Below, one piece after another: positions 7,573-17,400 of a stretch of 47,155 nucleotides of DNA. Source of the stretch: Lachnospiraceae bacterium (lineage in GTDB: Bacteria > Bacillota > Clostridia > Lachnospirales > Lachnospiraceae). The translations under genes were made by a program, and so were the position numbers. The stretch is from contig JAFTKW010000023.1 of NCBI GenBank assembly GCA_017453065.1, positions 1 through 47,155 on the forward strand. Reading direction: 5' to 3'. Every line of letters begins with the position of its first letter. Within the stretch, counting starts at the first letter, position 1. The notes beneath the pieces are model-generated. The model ran no database searches, was not told the DNA's origin, and saw only the letters and a program-made list of their open reading frames with translations.

Positions 7573-9354
7573 ATGAGTAAAACGGGTAAAAAGGATGGTT
7601 TTATCCTCCAGGCCGGCATACTGGCTGTGGCGGGGATTATATGCAGAATCATAGGGCTCTTGTACAGGAGCCCTTTAACTGCGATTATAGGGGACAGAGG
7701 AAATGGGTATTATTCCTCTGCTTTTAACATCTATACAATCATCCTTTTAGTTTCCTCCTACAGCATTCCTTCTGCCATATCCAAGGTGATAGCGCAGAAA
7801 CTGTCTGACAAGGAATACCGCAATGCTCATCGTGTTTTTGTATGTGCTATGTGGTATGTGCTGGCAGTGGGCGGTGCTGCTGGTATTTTTTTGTTTTTTG
7901 GAGCAGGTCTTTTGTTAGAAGGCCCGGCGGCAACGGTGCTAAAGGTATTTGCGCCAACGATTTTCCTATATGGCATATTGGGTGTACTTAGAGGATATTT
8001 TCAGGCCCATCGTACCATGGCTCAGACCTCTGTTTCGCAGATTTTAGAGCAGATTATGAATGCGGCTGTCAGCATAGGCGCAGCTCTTTGGCTGATTTAT
8101 GCTCTGCTGGGCAGTGCAGATTATTATGTGCTGGACGCAGATGGTCAGGTGACCTTTGGTGGGGAAGTGGTAGTAGAGCAGGCACAGACTATGCTGGATG
8201 AAGACGGAAATGTGGTGCTGGACGAAGAAGGCAACACGGTCTATGTGCTAACCCTGGAACAAGAGGAATGGAATACCAAGCATGCCACCTATGGAGCCAT
8301 TGGTAGTGCCATGGGTACAGGAGCGGGTGTACTTACAGCCCTTCTGTTTATGTGGGCAATCTATCTGCTCAATAAAAAGACATTTGACAGAAGAATTCGA
8401 AGAGACAACTTAGGAGAAGTGGAGTCCTATGGACAAATCTTTAAGACTTTGACTTCAGTAGTGTTGCCATTTATATTGAGTACGGCAATCTATAACTTAA
8501 GTACTTCGATGAACCAGACCATATATACTAAGATTGTGATGCATATCAAGGGGGTAACTGAAAAGGAAACCTTTACAAACTATGGCATCTTTGCAGGGAA
8601 AGCAATTGTAATTCGAAATATTCCAATTGCACTTGCCTCTGCTATGTCTTCCGCAGTGCTGCCAAGTATTTCAACAGCATGGGCAAAAGGGGAATATCAG
8701 GACGCTAGAGACAAGGTACATAGAGCAGTGAAGGTAACCATGCTGATTTCCATCCCCTCAGGAGTGGGATTAACTGTACTTGCTAAGCCGGTGATGCAGT
8801 TTTTGTTCCCGCAAAGGGAGTCCCTGGATGCGGCAGCAGGCATTTTGATGGCACTGGGTATGTCGGTGCTCTTTTATGCCCTTTCCACAGTGACCAATTC
8901 TGTACTTCAGGGTATTGGAAAAGTCAATGTGCCAGTGAAAAACGCTGCAGTGGCATTGGTGTTGCAGGGACTTACTTTGACAGGACTTTTGGTATTTACC
9001 GAATTTGACTTGTATGCTTTGGTTATAGCTGAAGTATTGTATTCTGTAGTGATTAGTTTTTTAAATCAGAGAGCACTTCGCAAGTATATGGAGTACAGGC
9101 AGGAACTGTTCACTACCTTTGTGGTGCCACTTTTGGCATCTGCCTTTATGGGAGGTCTTAGCTGGGCGATTTATCAAGGAATGTATTTACTAGTTGAGTC
9201 CAATATTATTAGCCTTATTGTTGCTGTGATTTTTGCAGTGATTATCTATTTTGCATTTGTAATCTTGATGAAAGGAATGAACGAAGAAGAACTGCGAGCT
9301 ATTCCCAAAGGCTATCTGCTAGTAAAGGTAGCCCATAAATTAAAATTGATGTAA
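7573..9354 (+). CDS. MurJ/SpoVB-like polysaccharide or lipid II flippase
   Basis: 593 residues, about 14 predicted membrane helices, belonging to the MATE/MOP flippase family that includes YtgP/MurJ and SpoVB. The N-terminus (LAVAGIICRIIGLLYRSPLT, then IGDRGNGYYSSAFNIY) is typical of the Bacillota YtgP group, which moves lipid-linked cell-wall precursors across the membrane. Between two helices (about residues 180-237, bases 8110-8283) is an acidic hydrophilic insert with two DEDG/DEEG-type repeats (TMLDEDGNVVLDEEGNTV). It should face outside the cell. Ribosome site is weak (TTAGGATT). It starts 21 nt after glgA and may be co-transcribed. Confidence 0.87.
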   Translation: MSKTGKKDGFILQAGILAVAGIICRIIGLLYRSPLTAIIGDRGNGYYSSAFNIYTIILLVSSYSIPSAISKVIAQKLSDKEYRNAHRVFVCAMWYVLAVGGAAGIFLFFGAGLLLEGPAATVLKVFAPTIFLYGILGVLRGYFQAHRTMAQTSVSQILEQIMNAAVSIGAALWLIYALLGSADYYVLDADGQVTFGGEVVVEQAQTMLDEDGNVVLDEEGNTVYVLTLEQEEWNTKHATYGAIGSAMGTGAGVLTALLFMWAIYLLNKKTFDRRIRRDNLGEVESYGQIFKTLTSVVLPFILSTAIYNLSTSMNQTIYTKIVMHIKGVTEKETFTNYGIFAGKAIVIRNIPIALASAMSSAVLPSISTAWAKGEYQDARDKVHRAVKVTMLISIPSGVGLTVLAKPVMQFLFPQRESLDAAAGILMALGMSVLFYALSTVTNSVLQGIGKVNVPVKNAAVALVLQGLTLTGLLVFTEFDLYALVIAEVLYSVVISFLNQRALRKYMEYRQELFTTFVVPLLASAFMGGLSWAIYQGMYLLVESNIISLIVAVIFAVIIYFAFVILMKGMNEEELRAIPKGYLLVKVAHKLKLM

Positions 9355-9357
9355 AAC

Positions 9358-9390
9358 GTAGGTGGCTGATGAAAGTCACCTACATTTGTT
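9358..9390 (+). terminator. Weak hairpin terminator
   Basis: GTAGGTGGCT pairs with AGTCACCTAC (one G-T wobble) around GATGAA; the U-run (ATTTGTT) is poor. It may partly terminate or attenuate entry into rqcH. Confidence 0.5.
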
Positions 9391-9404
9391 AGAAAGGACT
9401 AGAT

Positions 9405-11144
9405 ATGGCATTTGACGGAATTACCATAGCCAGTTTGGTAAAGGAATTTGAATCAAAACTGGTAGGTGGAAGATTATACAAGATAGCACAGCCGGAGCCA
9501 GATGAACTGTTGATTACCATTAAAAGTGGGGGAGAACAGTATCGTTTGGTGTTGTCTGCAAGCCCTTCTTTGCCTTTGATTTATTTGACAGACAAAAACA
9601 AACCAAGCCCTATGACAGCACCGAACTTCTGTATGCTGCTTCGTAAACACTTGCAGAATGGTAGAATTGTATCGGTGACCCAGCCTGGGCTGGAACGTGC
9701 GGTGCATTTTCAGATTGAGCATTTTGATGAAATGGGTGACCTTTGTCAAAAGACTTTGATTGTAGAAGTGATGGGCAAACACAGTAATATCATTTTCTGC
9801 AATGCAGATGGGACTATTATCGACAGTATTAAGAGAGTTTCAGCGCTGGTCAGCAGTGTCAGAGAGGTTTTGCCAGGCAAGGCATATTTTATGCCTCAGA
9901 CAGTACAGAAGGCTCAGCCTCTTTCCCTGGGCGTGGAGCAGTTTGTGGCAGCGATTCAAAACAAGCCTATGCCTATCTACAAAGCGATTTACACCAGTTT
10001 GGTTGGTATTTCGCCCATTATGGCACAGGAGCTTTGCTATAGGGCTAAGGTGGATGGAGAAGTTCCAGTGGTGGCCCTTGACTCATTGCAGATGGCAAGG
10101 CTTGCGGAAACATTTGTGGATATGGTAAGCCAGATCAGAGATGGGCAGTTTGCGCCATGTGTAGCTTATCACAAGGAGGCTCCTGTAGAGTTTGGTGCAT
10201 TGACACTTTCTTTGTACGATCAGGGAGAGTATTCTTTAAAGAGTTTTGATTCTATGTCTGCTTTGGTAGAGCAGTACTATGCAGAAAAAGACAGCGTTAG
10301 CCGTATTCGTCAGAAGTCTGCAGACTTGCGCAAGATAGTGCAGACAGCTTTGGAACGAAATATCAAGAAATACGATTTGCAGCTTACCCAAATGAAGGAT
10401 ACAGAAAAAAGAGAACAGTTTCGTATTTATGGGGAACTGATTAATACCTATGGATATGGATTGCCAGAGGGAAGTAAGAGCCTGGAAGCACTGAATTACT
10501 ATACCAACGAGATGATTACTATTCCTTTGGATGAAACACTTTCTCCAAAGGAAAATGCACAGAAGTATTTTGATAAGTACGCCAAGATGAAGAGAACCTA
10601 TGAAGCACTGGTGACTTTGACTGAAGAGGTAAAGGGACAGATTGAACATTTGGAGTCCATTATGGCTTCTTTGGACATTGCCCAGGCAGAAGAAGACCTG
10701 GTGCAAATCAGGGAAGAACTGGTGGAAAGTGGATATGTGCGCAGGAAGGCTGGAAAGAAAGAAAAAGTAACTAGCAAGCCATTTCACTATATCAGCTCTG
10801 ATGGATTCGATATCTATGTGGGCAAAAACAATTATCAAAATGATGAATTGACGTTTAAATTTGCCACAGGCAACGACTGGTGGTTCCATGCCAAGGGTAT
10901 GGCAGGCTCCCATGTAATTGTCAAAACAGGTCCAGATGGAGAAATGCCAGATGCAACCTTTGAAGACGCAGCTAGGCTGGCAGCCTTTTATTCCAAAGGC
11001 AAAGGACAGGACAAGGTGGAAGTGGATTATATTCAGAAGAAGCATGTGAAAAAGCCTGCTGGAGCCAATCCTGGTTTTGTGGTGTATTATACCAATTACT
11101 CCATGATGATTGATACGGATATATCCGGTATTCGTCAGGCATAG
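9405..11144 (+). CDS. rqcH: RqcH (NFACT protein), ribosome quality control alanine-tailing factor
   Basis: 579 residues. RqcH binds stalled 50S subunits carrying nascent chain-tRNA and recruits Ala-tRNA to add C-terminal alanine tails as degradation tags; older names are FbpA or YloA because of fibronectin binding. The order is NFACT-N (about 1-200, starting MAFDGITIASLVKEF), helix-hairpin-helix, a long coiled coil (about 280-440, starting RQKSADLRKIVQ), then NFACT-R from about 455 (DGFDIYVGKNNYQNDELTF, then FHAKGMAGSHVI). The residue pair usually Asp97-Arg98, needed for tRNA recruitment, reads Glu97-Arg98 here (PGLERAV). The start follows AGAAAGGA. A terminator lies downstream. Confidence 0.94.
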   Translation: MAFDGITIASLVKEFESKLVGGRLYKIAQPEPDELLITIKSGGEQYRLVLSASPSLPLIYLTDKNKPSPMTAPNFCMLLRKHLQNGRIVSVTQPGLERAVHFQIEHFDEMGDLCQKTLIVEVMGKHSNIIFCNADGTIIDSIKRVSALVSSVREVLPGKAYFMPQTVQKAQPLSLGVEQFVAAIQNKPMPIYKAIYTSLVGISPIMAQELCYRAKVDGEVPVVALDSLQMARLAETFVDMVSQIRDGQFAPCVAYHKEAPVEFGALTLSLYDQGEYSLKSFDSMSALVEQYYAEKDSVSRIRQKSADLRKIVQTALERNIKKYDLQLTQMKDTEKREQFRIYGELINTYGYGLPEGSKSLEALNYYTNEMITIPLDETLSPKENAQKYFDKYAKMKRTYEALVTLTEEVKGQIEHLESIMASLDIAQAEEDLVQIREELVESGYVRRKAGKKEKVTSKPFHYISSDGFDIYVGKNNYQNDELTFKFATGNDWWFHAKGMAGSHVIVKTGPDGEMPDATFEDAARLAAFYSKGKGQDKVEVDYIQKKHVKKPAGANPGFVVYYTNYSMMIDTDISGIRQA

Positions 11145-11180
11145 AAGTCTAAGTGTTAAGTGAAATCATATAGAAACAAA

Positions 11181-11392
11181 TAAAATAGCAATAAAAGGTC
11201 TATGGAAACGGTCGCGGCTTTCTATAGACTTTTTTGCGTAATAGCGTGCAAAAACTAGTCATTTATTGCTATTTTATAATCGTATTATTTTTAAGGTGTG
11301 TCCGCGCACGCAATAAAAATTCACCCTTATTTCTTGTATAAAATGCACAAAAATGCACTTTGATTTTTGACAAGCTCCGTAAAAATAGCAAT
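11181..11392. repeat. AAAATAGCAAT motif repeated in the 339-nt region before the xylanase
   Basis: TAAAATAGCAATAAA (11181-11195) recurs as its exact reverse complement at 11262-11276, and AAAATAGCAAT occurs again in direct orientation at 11382-11392. The first pair brackets the terminator at 11198-11235. The rest of the 11145-11483 gap is AT-rich, with a TTGACA at 11367 that lacks a convincing -10, a cre site, and the xylanase ribosome site (AGAGAGGGTG). The repeats are candidates for a regulator binding site or an alternative RNA stem. Confidence 0.5.
11198..11235 (+). terminator. Intrinsic terminator after rqcH
   Basis: GTCTATGGAAA pairs with TTTCTATAGAC (one mismatch) around CGGTCGCGGC, followed by TTTTTT. 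Confidence 0.85.
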
Positions 11393-11424
11393 CCGTGAAA
11401 AAATTAGAGCAAAATTCAGCGAGT

Positions 11425-11438
11425 GGAAACCGCTTACA
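11425..11438 (+). promoter_or_regulatory. Candidate cre (CcpA) site before the xylanase
   Basis: GGAAACCGCTTACA agrees with the catabolite-responsive element TGAAARCGYTTACA at 12 of 14 positions. It lies 16 nt before a TATACT -10-like box (11454-11459), so it would overlap the -35 region. CcpA bound there would be expected to repress during growth on preferred sugars, a usual logic for a xylanase gene. The promoter itself is weak by inspection. Confidence 0.5.
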
Positions 11439-11483
11439 AAAAGATAAACTGATTATACTTTATAAACTAGAGAGGGTGTTTTT

Positions 11484-14400
11484 ATGAAAAAGGTATTTAG
11501 AAAGTTGTTAGCAGCCATGCTCTCTGTAGCATTGGTGGCAGGGGCAGTGAACTTGTTTCCTATGGAAGTAAGTGCTGAGGGCACAAATATTACTCCAGCC
11601 CTGACAGGAACAGAAGACTTTGCTTTCAAAGCTTCTGACCTGACTTATGAGTGGGGTACTTGCACTCAGGAGGCAACAGAAGCAAACCAGGTGAAACTTG
11701 GATTTGCAGAGCAGTACAATCAGGCAGTGTTTACACTGACCAACTATGCGAAAATTGATTTGAGCAAGTGTAAAACTGTAACCTTCTGCGTATCTGAGCA
11801 GAGCGGACCAGTTGCCTTCAAACTGATTGATGACAGTTATGCAGAGATTGGAAGTTTTACAAAGTATTCTCAGAATGGTCAGACTCTGTATACCTATGAT
11901 GTATCTGGAATGACCAATATCGTTACCCAGGTTGGTCTTATGTTAGATGTAGAAGCAACAGATCAGACCTTTGTGTTTGATGGTGTGTACTTCGACATGA
12001 TGAGTGAGGCAGAGCTGAATCCCGACCAAGGTAGTGACGGTAGTGAAAGCGGCGAAAGCGGTGAAGGCAGTGAAGGCGACGAAGGCAGTGAAGGTGGCGA
12101 AAGCGGTGAAGGTACTGTTACAGCAACCAATATCACACCAGCTCTGACGGGCACAGAAGATTATGCATTTAAGGCTTCCGACCTGACTTATGAATGGGGT
12201 ACATCTACACAGGAGACAACAGATGCGAATCAGGTGAAACTAGGATTTGCAGAGCAGTACAATCAGGCAGTATTTACACTGACAAACTATGCGAAAATTG
12301 ATTTGAGCAAGTGCAAGACTGTCACCTTCTGCGTATCTGAGCAGAGTGGACCAGTTGCTTTCAAACTGATTGATGACTCTTATGCTGAGATTTCTAGCTT
12401 TACCAAATATTCACAGAGTGGTCAGACTCTGTACACCTATGATGTATCTGGCATGACCAATATCGTTACTCAGGTTGGTCTTATGTTAGATGTAGATACA
12501 ACAGGTCAGACCTTTGTGTTTGATGGTGTGTACTTCGACATGATGAGTGAGGCAGAGCTGAACCCTGACCAGGGTGGTGATAGCGGCGAAGGCGGTACTG
12601 AAGGCGAAGGTGGCACTGAAGGTGGCGAAACAGCAACCAACATGACACCAGTGGCAACCAGTAGTGAAGATATCTCCTATACAGGTGATCAACTTGGCAA
12701 GTGGTGGGAAAACGCGTCCTCTACTTTAAATGGAACTCAGTGGGAGATGACTTTCAGCGGCGCTTATCAGCAGGCTAAGTTTGGACTTCCTAGTGAACTG
12801 GATTTGACCAATGCAAAGAGCGTAACTTTTGCTATTTCAGCTCAAAACTGTGTATTGGCATTTAAGGTGTATACGTCTGAAGATGGTGATGACGCACAGG
12901 TAGTTCAGTATAATTTTAGCGGAAAGAATTTATATACAATTGATTTGTCTGCATATAGTAGCGTTGCTTCTTGCGTAGGCGTTATGATGAATACAGCAAC
13001 CACAGAAGCAGGTGCAACTTCTACCTGTGTATTTGATGGTGTATTCTTTGATATGAAGAATGCAGAAGAAATCGAGGCAGACAAGCCTGTGGAAGATACC
13101 ACAGCAAATATGACTCCAGCAGCTGCTTCTGCAGAAGACAAGGTATTTAAAGGTGCGGATTTTGTTGAGTCCAGTGGCTCTGCTACAGGATCATTAGGCG
13201 GACCTAATTCAGATGAATATAAAATTACTTTTGGTGGTCAGTGGACAGAGAGACAGTTTAAACTGCCAGAAAGCATCGATCTTTCTATGTGTAACTCTGT
13301 TACCTTTGCTCTCTCAGAGCAGACAGGATCTGTAAGCTTTAAACTGTATGAGACAGTAGATGGAAAACTGTCAGAAATCGGCGTGACTACATACGGAAAT
13401 ACTGACAAGAATTTATATACAATAGACTTCTCTGGTAGAACAGAAGTTGTTACGCATATAGCTGTCATGTTAGACAAGGATTTGACAGGACAGAAGTGTT
13501 CTTTAGACGGCGTTGTCTTTGATATGATGACCGCAAAGAAAGAAACTTACACTGTTACCTACACAGCAGATCAGCTTACTGTTGGTTCTAGCAACGCACA
13601 GTCAGCACAAATTGTGGATGGCAAATTAGTTGTTCAGTACAGTGCATTGAATCAGCAGGTAAAATTTGTGCTTCCAGCGGCTGTAAACTTTGGAAAATGT
13701 CTTTCTATCACAGTGGCAGTTAGTGCACAGGATGGCCCAGTAAACTTCTATGCTTATAGCGATGGATCCAATGTAGATACTTTCAACTATAAGGTGGGTT
13801 CAAGTGAATATGTGCTTACCCCAACTGCAGACAAGAAAGTAGATATCTTAGGCGTTCAGACAGGTGGTAGTGAGTTTACAGAAGGTGCAAACATCACTAT
13901 CGACAGCATTACTTTCTTGATGGAAGGCAAAGAGCCACAGCCACTTCCAGAAGATACAGATGGAGATGGTCAGGTGACAGTTGATTCTACATTCTTTGCT
14001 AATGTGGAGACATCAACAGGTGTTACTGTAGAAGTAAAAGAGGTTGGTGGACAGACGGTCAGTGAAGTTGCGTTCACACAGGTGGGCGATTACGTAGATT
14101 TTGAAATTCCAGATACAGTAGATGTTGCACATTTGGCAAGTATTGCGTTGGATATGGAAGTGGTTTCCACGGCTTCTGTACAGAGTCTTGAAGGGGAAAC
14201 AATTGAAGGTATTGAAATTAGCCTTTTAGATGCAAATAAGAATGTGCTTGTAACTGGAAATGTGGATGTATTGCAAGCCAACGGCAATGAGAAAGCCAAA
14301 TATATTCGTATCACATCAACAGTGGCAAATCAGAATCTTCAGCTTACAACTATCACTTTCGAAATCGACATGACCATCGTGGGCGATATTGTTAAGAATG

Positions 14401-17400
14401 GCTTCTTTGAAGATGAAGATATGTCTATGTGGCCTTCCCACGTCACTAGAGTGGATAATGGAACAGCCTTTATTGCAGGACAAACCTTTACTACCTATGG
14501 TGAGATTGTAAGCAGAGAAAGCAACTACACTTGTTTCCAGCAGGATATTACATCCAGAGTGGAGCCAGGTAAATACTATGCAATTTCTTATTGGGTAAAA
14601 CTTTCTGAAGAATACGAAGGTTATACACAGGCATATAGAACAGTTTCTTTTGCACCATATTCTGTAGATTCTGCAGGAAATGCAAACTACAATGTGCCAG
14701 TTGCAGGAATTGGCAAAGCGGTTTGTGAGCCGGGAGTATGGACTCATGTAGTCGCTATGACTTATGTTCCTGAAAATGCAAAAGAGTTCCACTTGCGTAT
14801 TTTGGAGCAGGGACTGAAATGGGGCACTGTCCCTGGCGTGCTTGGTTCTTATGCAGTAGCTGGAATTCAGATGAGTGAAACCACACCATTTACGATTTAT
14901 GGACAGGGTGGTGGAAATGGTGGCGGTGCAGCGACTGTTAGCAACGTAGACAATCGCGAAATCACATTTACACAGAACTATTCTATGGATGAGTTCTCTA
15001 TCGATTGGGCATCTGCGACCTTTGAACAGTCTGCAGACAAAGTGACTGTTTCCTTTGAAGACAACTATGACGAAGTTCGCCTTAGTCTTCCAAGAGCGTA
15101 CGCCGCTTCAGACATTGTATCTGTAGTAGTAAATACAGGTGGACAGAACGTTCCTATTGCAATTAAACTTTACAACAAGGGCGTTGAAAAGAGAGTAGAA
15201 TATTTCAATGCGATTGGTGATACCTATACAGTATGTCCTAATATCAGAGGCTCCATTGATGCGATTGGTATTATGAGTTTGGCAACACCAAACCCAGATG
15301 GCGCTTATGTGGATGTTGTGGATGTTACTTTGAATTTTGCAAAAGAGCCAGATCCTGAGGCAGTAAGCGATACTATTCTGGTAAATGGTGATTTCGCAGA
15401 TACAGATTTGAGTGACTGGCAGGCAGCTTATTGGGGACAGAATGAAGGCGTAAGCATGTTCCACGAAGTGAGCAGCACACCTTTCGGTGATGGCGTAACC
15501 AATTATGCTAGTTACAATAAGCGTACATCTCCATATCAGTGCTTTGCGCAGGATATTACAGATTGCGTTGTTCAAAATGAAATTTACACCTTTTCCTTCT
15601 GGGCGAAGTTGTCTGATGATTACATCGGCGCTCCAGAAGAACAGAGAGTAGTGCAGTTTGCACCATATACAGTGGACAAAGAAGGTGTGGCAGACTACAA
15701 TCCTAAGCTTGAAGGTACCTATACTCAGGTCCTTGAGCCAGGTGTATGGACTAAGTTTGAAGGTACATACAAAGTAACCAATGCCAATGAAGTGGCACAG
15801 GTAATAATCCGTATTTTGGAGCAGGGAACTAACTATGGTCAGGGAGACTGTGTACTCGGCGGATATAGTATTGCAGATGTGAAGATGGATTTGTATGTTC
15901 CAGATCCACCATCAATCGATGAAGAAGTTCCTAATTTGGATGAAACCTTGATGAGTGTATTTGGAGATGACTTTATCGTAGGTAACTCCCTTACAGTCAA
16001 CAGCATTGATGACTTGGGAACCAGCATGCTTCTTAACAAGCACTTCAACGCAATTACCATTGGCAATGAATTGAAACCAGATGCATTGTTTGGATATAGT
16101 AACAGTGCACATACCAAACTTGAGACTATTTCTTTCAATGGGCAGGAATTGGTAGTTCCTACTTTGGATTACTCTAGAGCAGAAATGGTTCTTGACAAGA
16201 TTGTGAAGTGGAACAATGAAAATCCAGACCATCAATTCAAGGTAAGAGGTCATGTACTCGTATGGCACGCACAGACACCAGAGTGGTTCTTCCGTGAGAA
16301 CTATGTGGTAGGTCAGAATGCAGATGGCAGCGAAAACTATGTATCTGCTGAAGAAATGAATTTGCGTTTGGAATGGTATATCAAGACTGTTCTGGAACAC
16401 TTCACTGGCGAAGACAGTGAATACAAAGATTTGTTCTATGGCTGGGATGTAGTAAACGAAGCAGTAAGTGATGGTAGTGGAAGTTATCGTACTGACAAGA
16501 TTGCCAATGGCGAAAAACCAAGCGATCCAACACACGGCTCTAACTCCAGCTGGTGGGCAGTATATGGAAGCAATGAGTACATCATTAAGGCGTTCCAGTT
16601 TGCAAATAAATATGCACCAGCAGATTTGGAACTGTATTACAACGATTACAATGAGTGCAATAGCACCAAGGTAAAAGGTATTGTAAAACTTCTTACTGAT
16701 GTATTGGCAGCAGAAGGTACACGTATCGATGCAATGGGTATGCAGGCTCACTACAACCTGATGAACCCTTCTGTGAAGATGTTTGAAGATGCCATCCGTG
16801 CTTATGCCGCTGTAGTAGGCAATGTGCAGATTACAGAGTTTGATATGAAGGCTAGCAGAGATCTTTCTACAGAAAAGAACTTGCAGGAAGAATATCTTGA
16901 GCAGTCTCAGAAATATTTGGCACTTTATGAGAGTTTGAAGAAACTGGATGCAGAAGAGGGCATCAATATTACAGGTATCACCTTCTGGGGTGTTTCTGAC
17001 AAGGATTCTTGGCTTCAGAGTTCCTCCAATGTAGGCGGAGGTGCAGATGGCACTATGACTCAGTGTCCACTGCTCTTCGATGGAAACTACAAAGTAAAAC
17101 CAGCATTCTGGGCATTTGTAGATTATACAATGGTGGATCCTACCTATGGTCAGGAGCCAGAGGAAATCGTTGATGAAGAAACTCCAATGGGAGATATTGA
17201 TCCAGAAAAGGATGCTTCTTCTGAAAAAGAGGAGGAAGTAGAGCAGAGCACCAACAGCCAGGATGCAAATCAGGCTGGACAGAATCAGGATAGCACTGCT
17301 ACTTCTGGTGAGGCTGTGGAGACTCAGGCGAAGAAGCCTAGTGCAATGCCATTTGTGGCAGCAGGCGCTGTTGTAGTAATTGCAGGCGCGGGCGCAGCAG

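Noticed and set aside
10236-11045. 269-codon minus-strand open frame
   Set aside because: It mirrors rqcH, has no family features and no promoter.
12029-12116. Repeated Gly/Glu/Ser codons that might look like a CRISPR or satellite
   Set aside because: It is an in-frame protein linker between xylanase modules; there are no spacers or regular repeat units.
15912-16751. 279-codon minus-strand open frame
   Set aside because: Shadow of the GH10 catalytic domain, which has intact active-site motifs on the plus strand.
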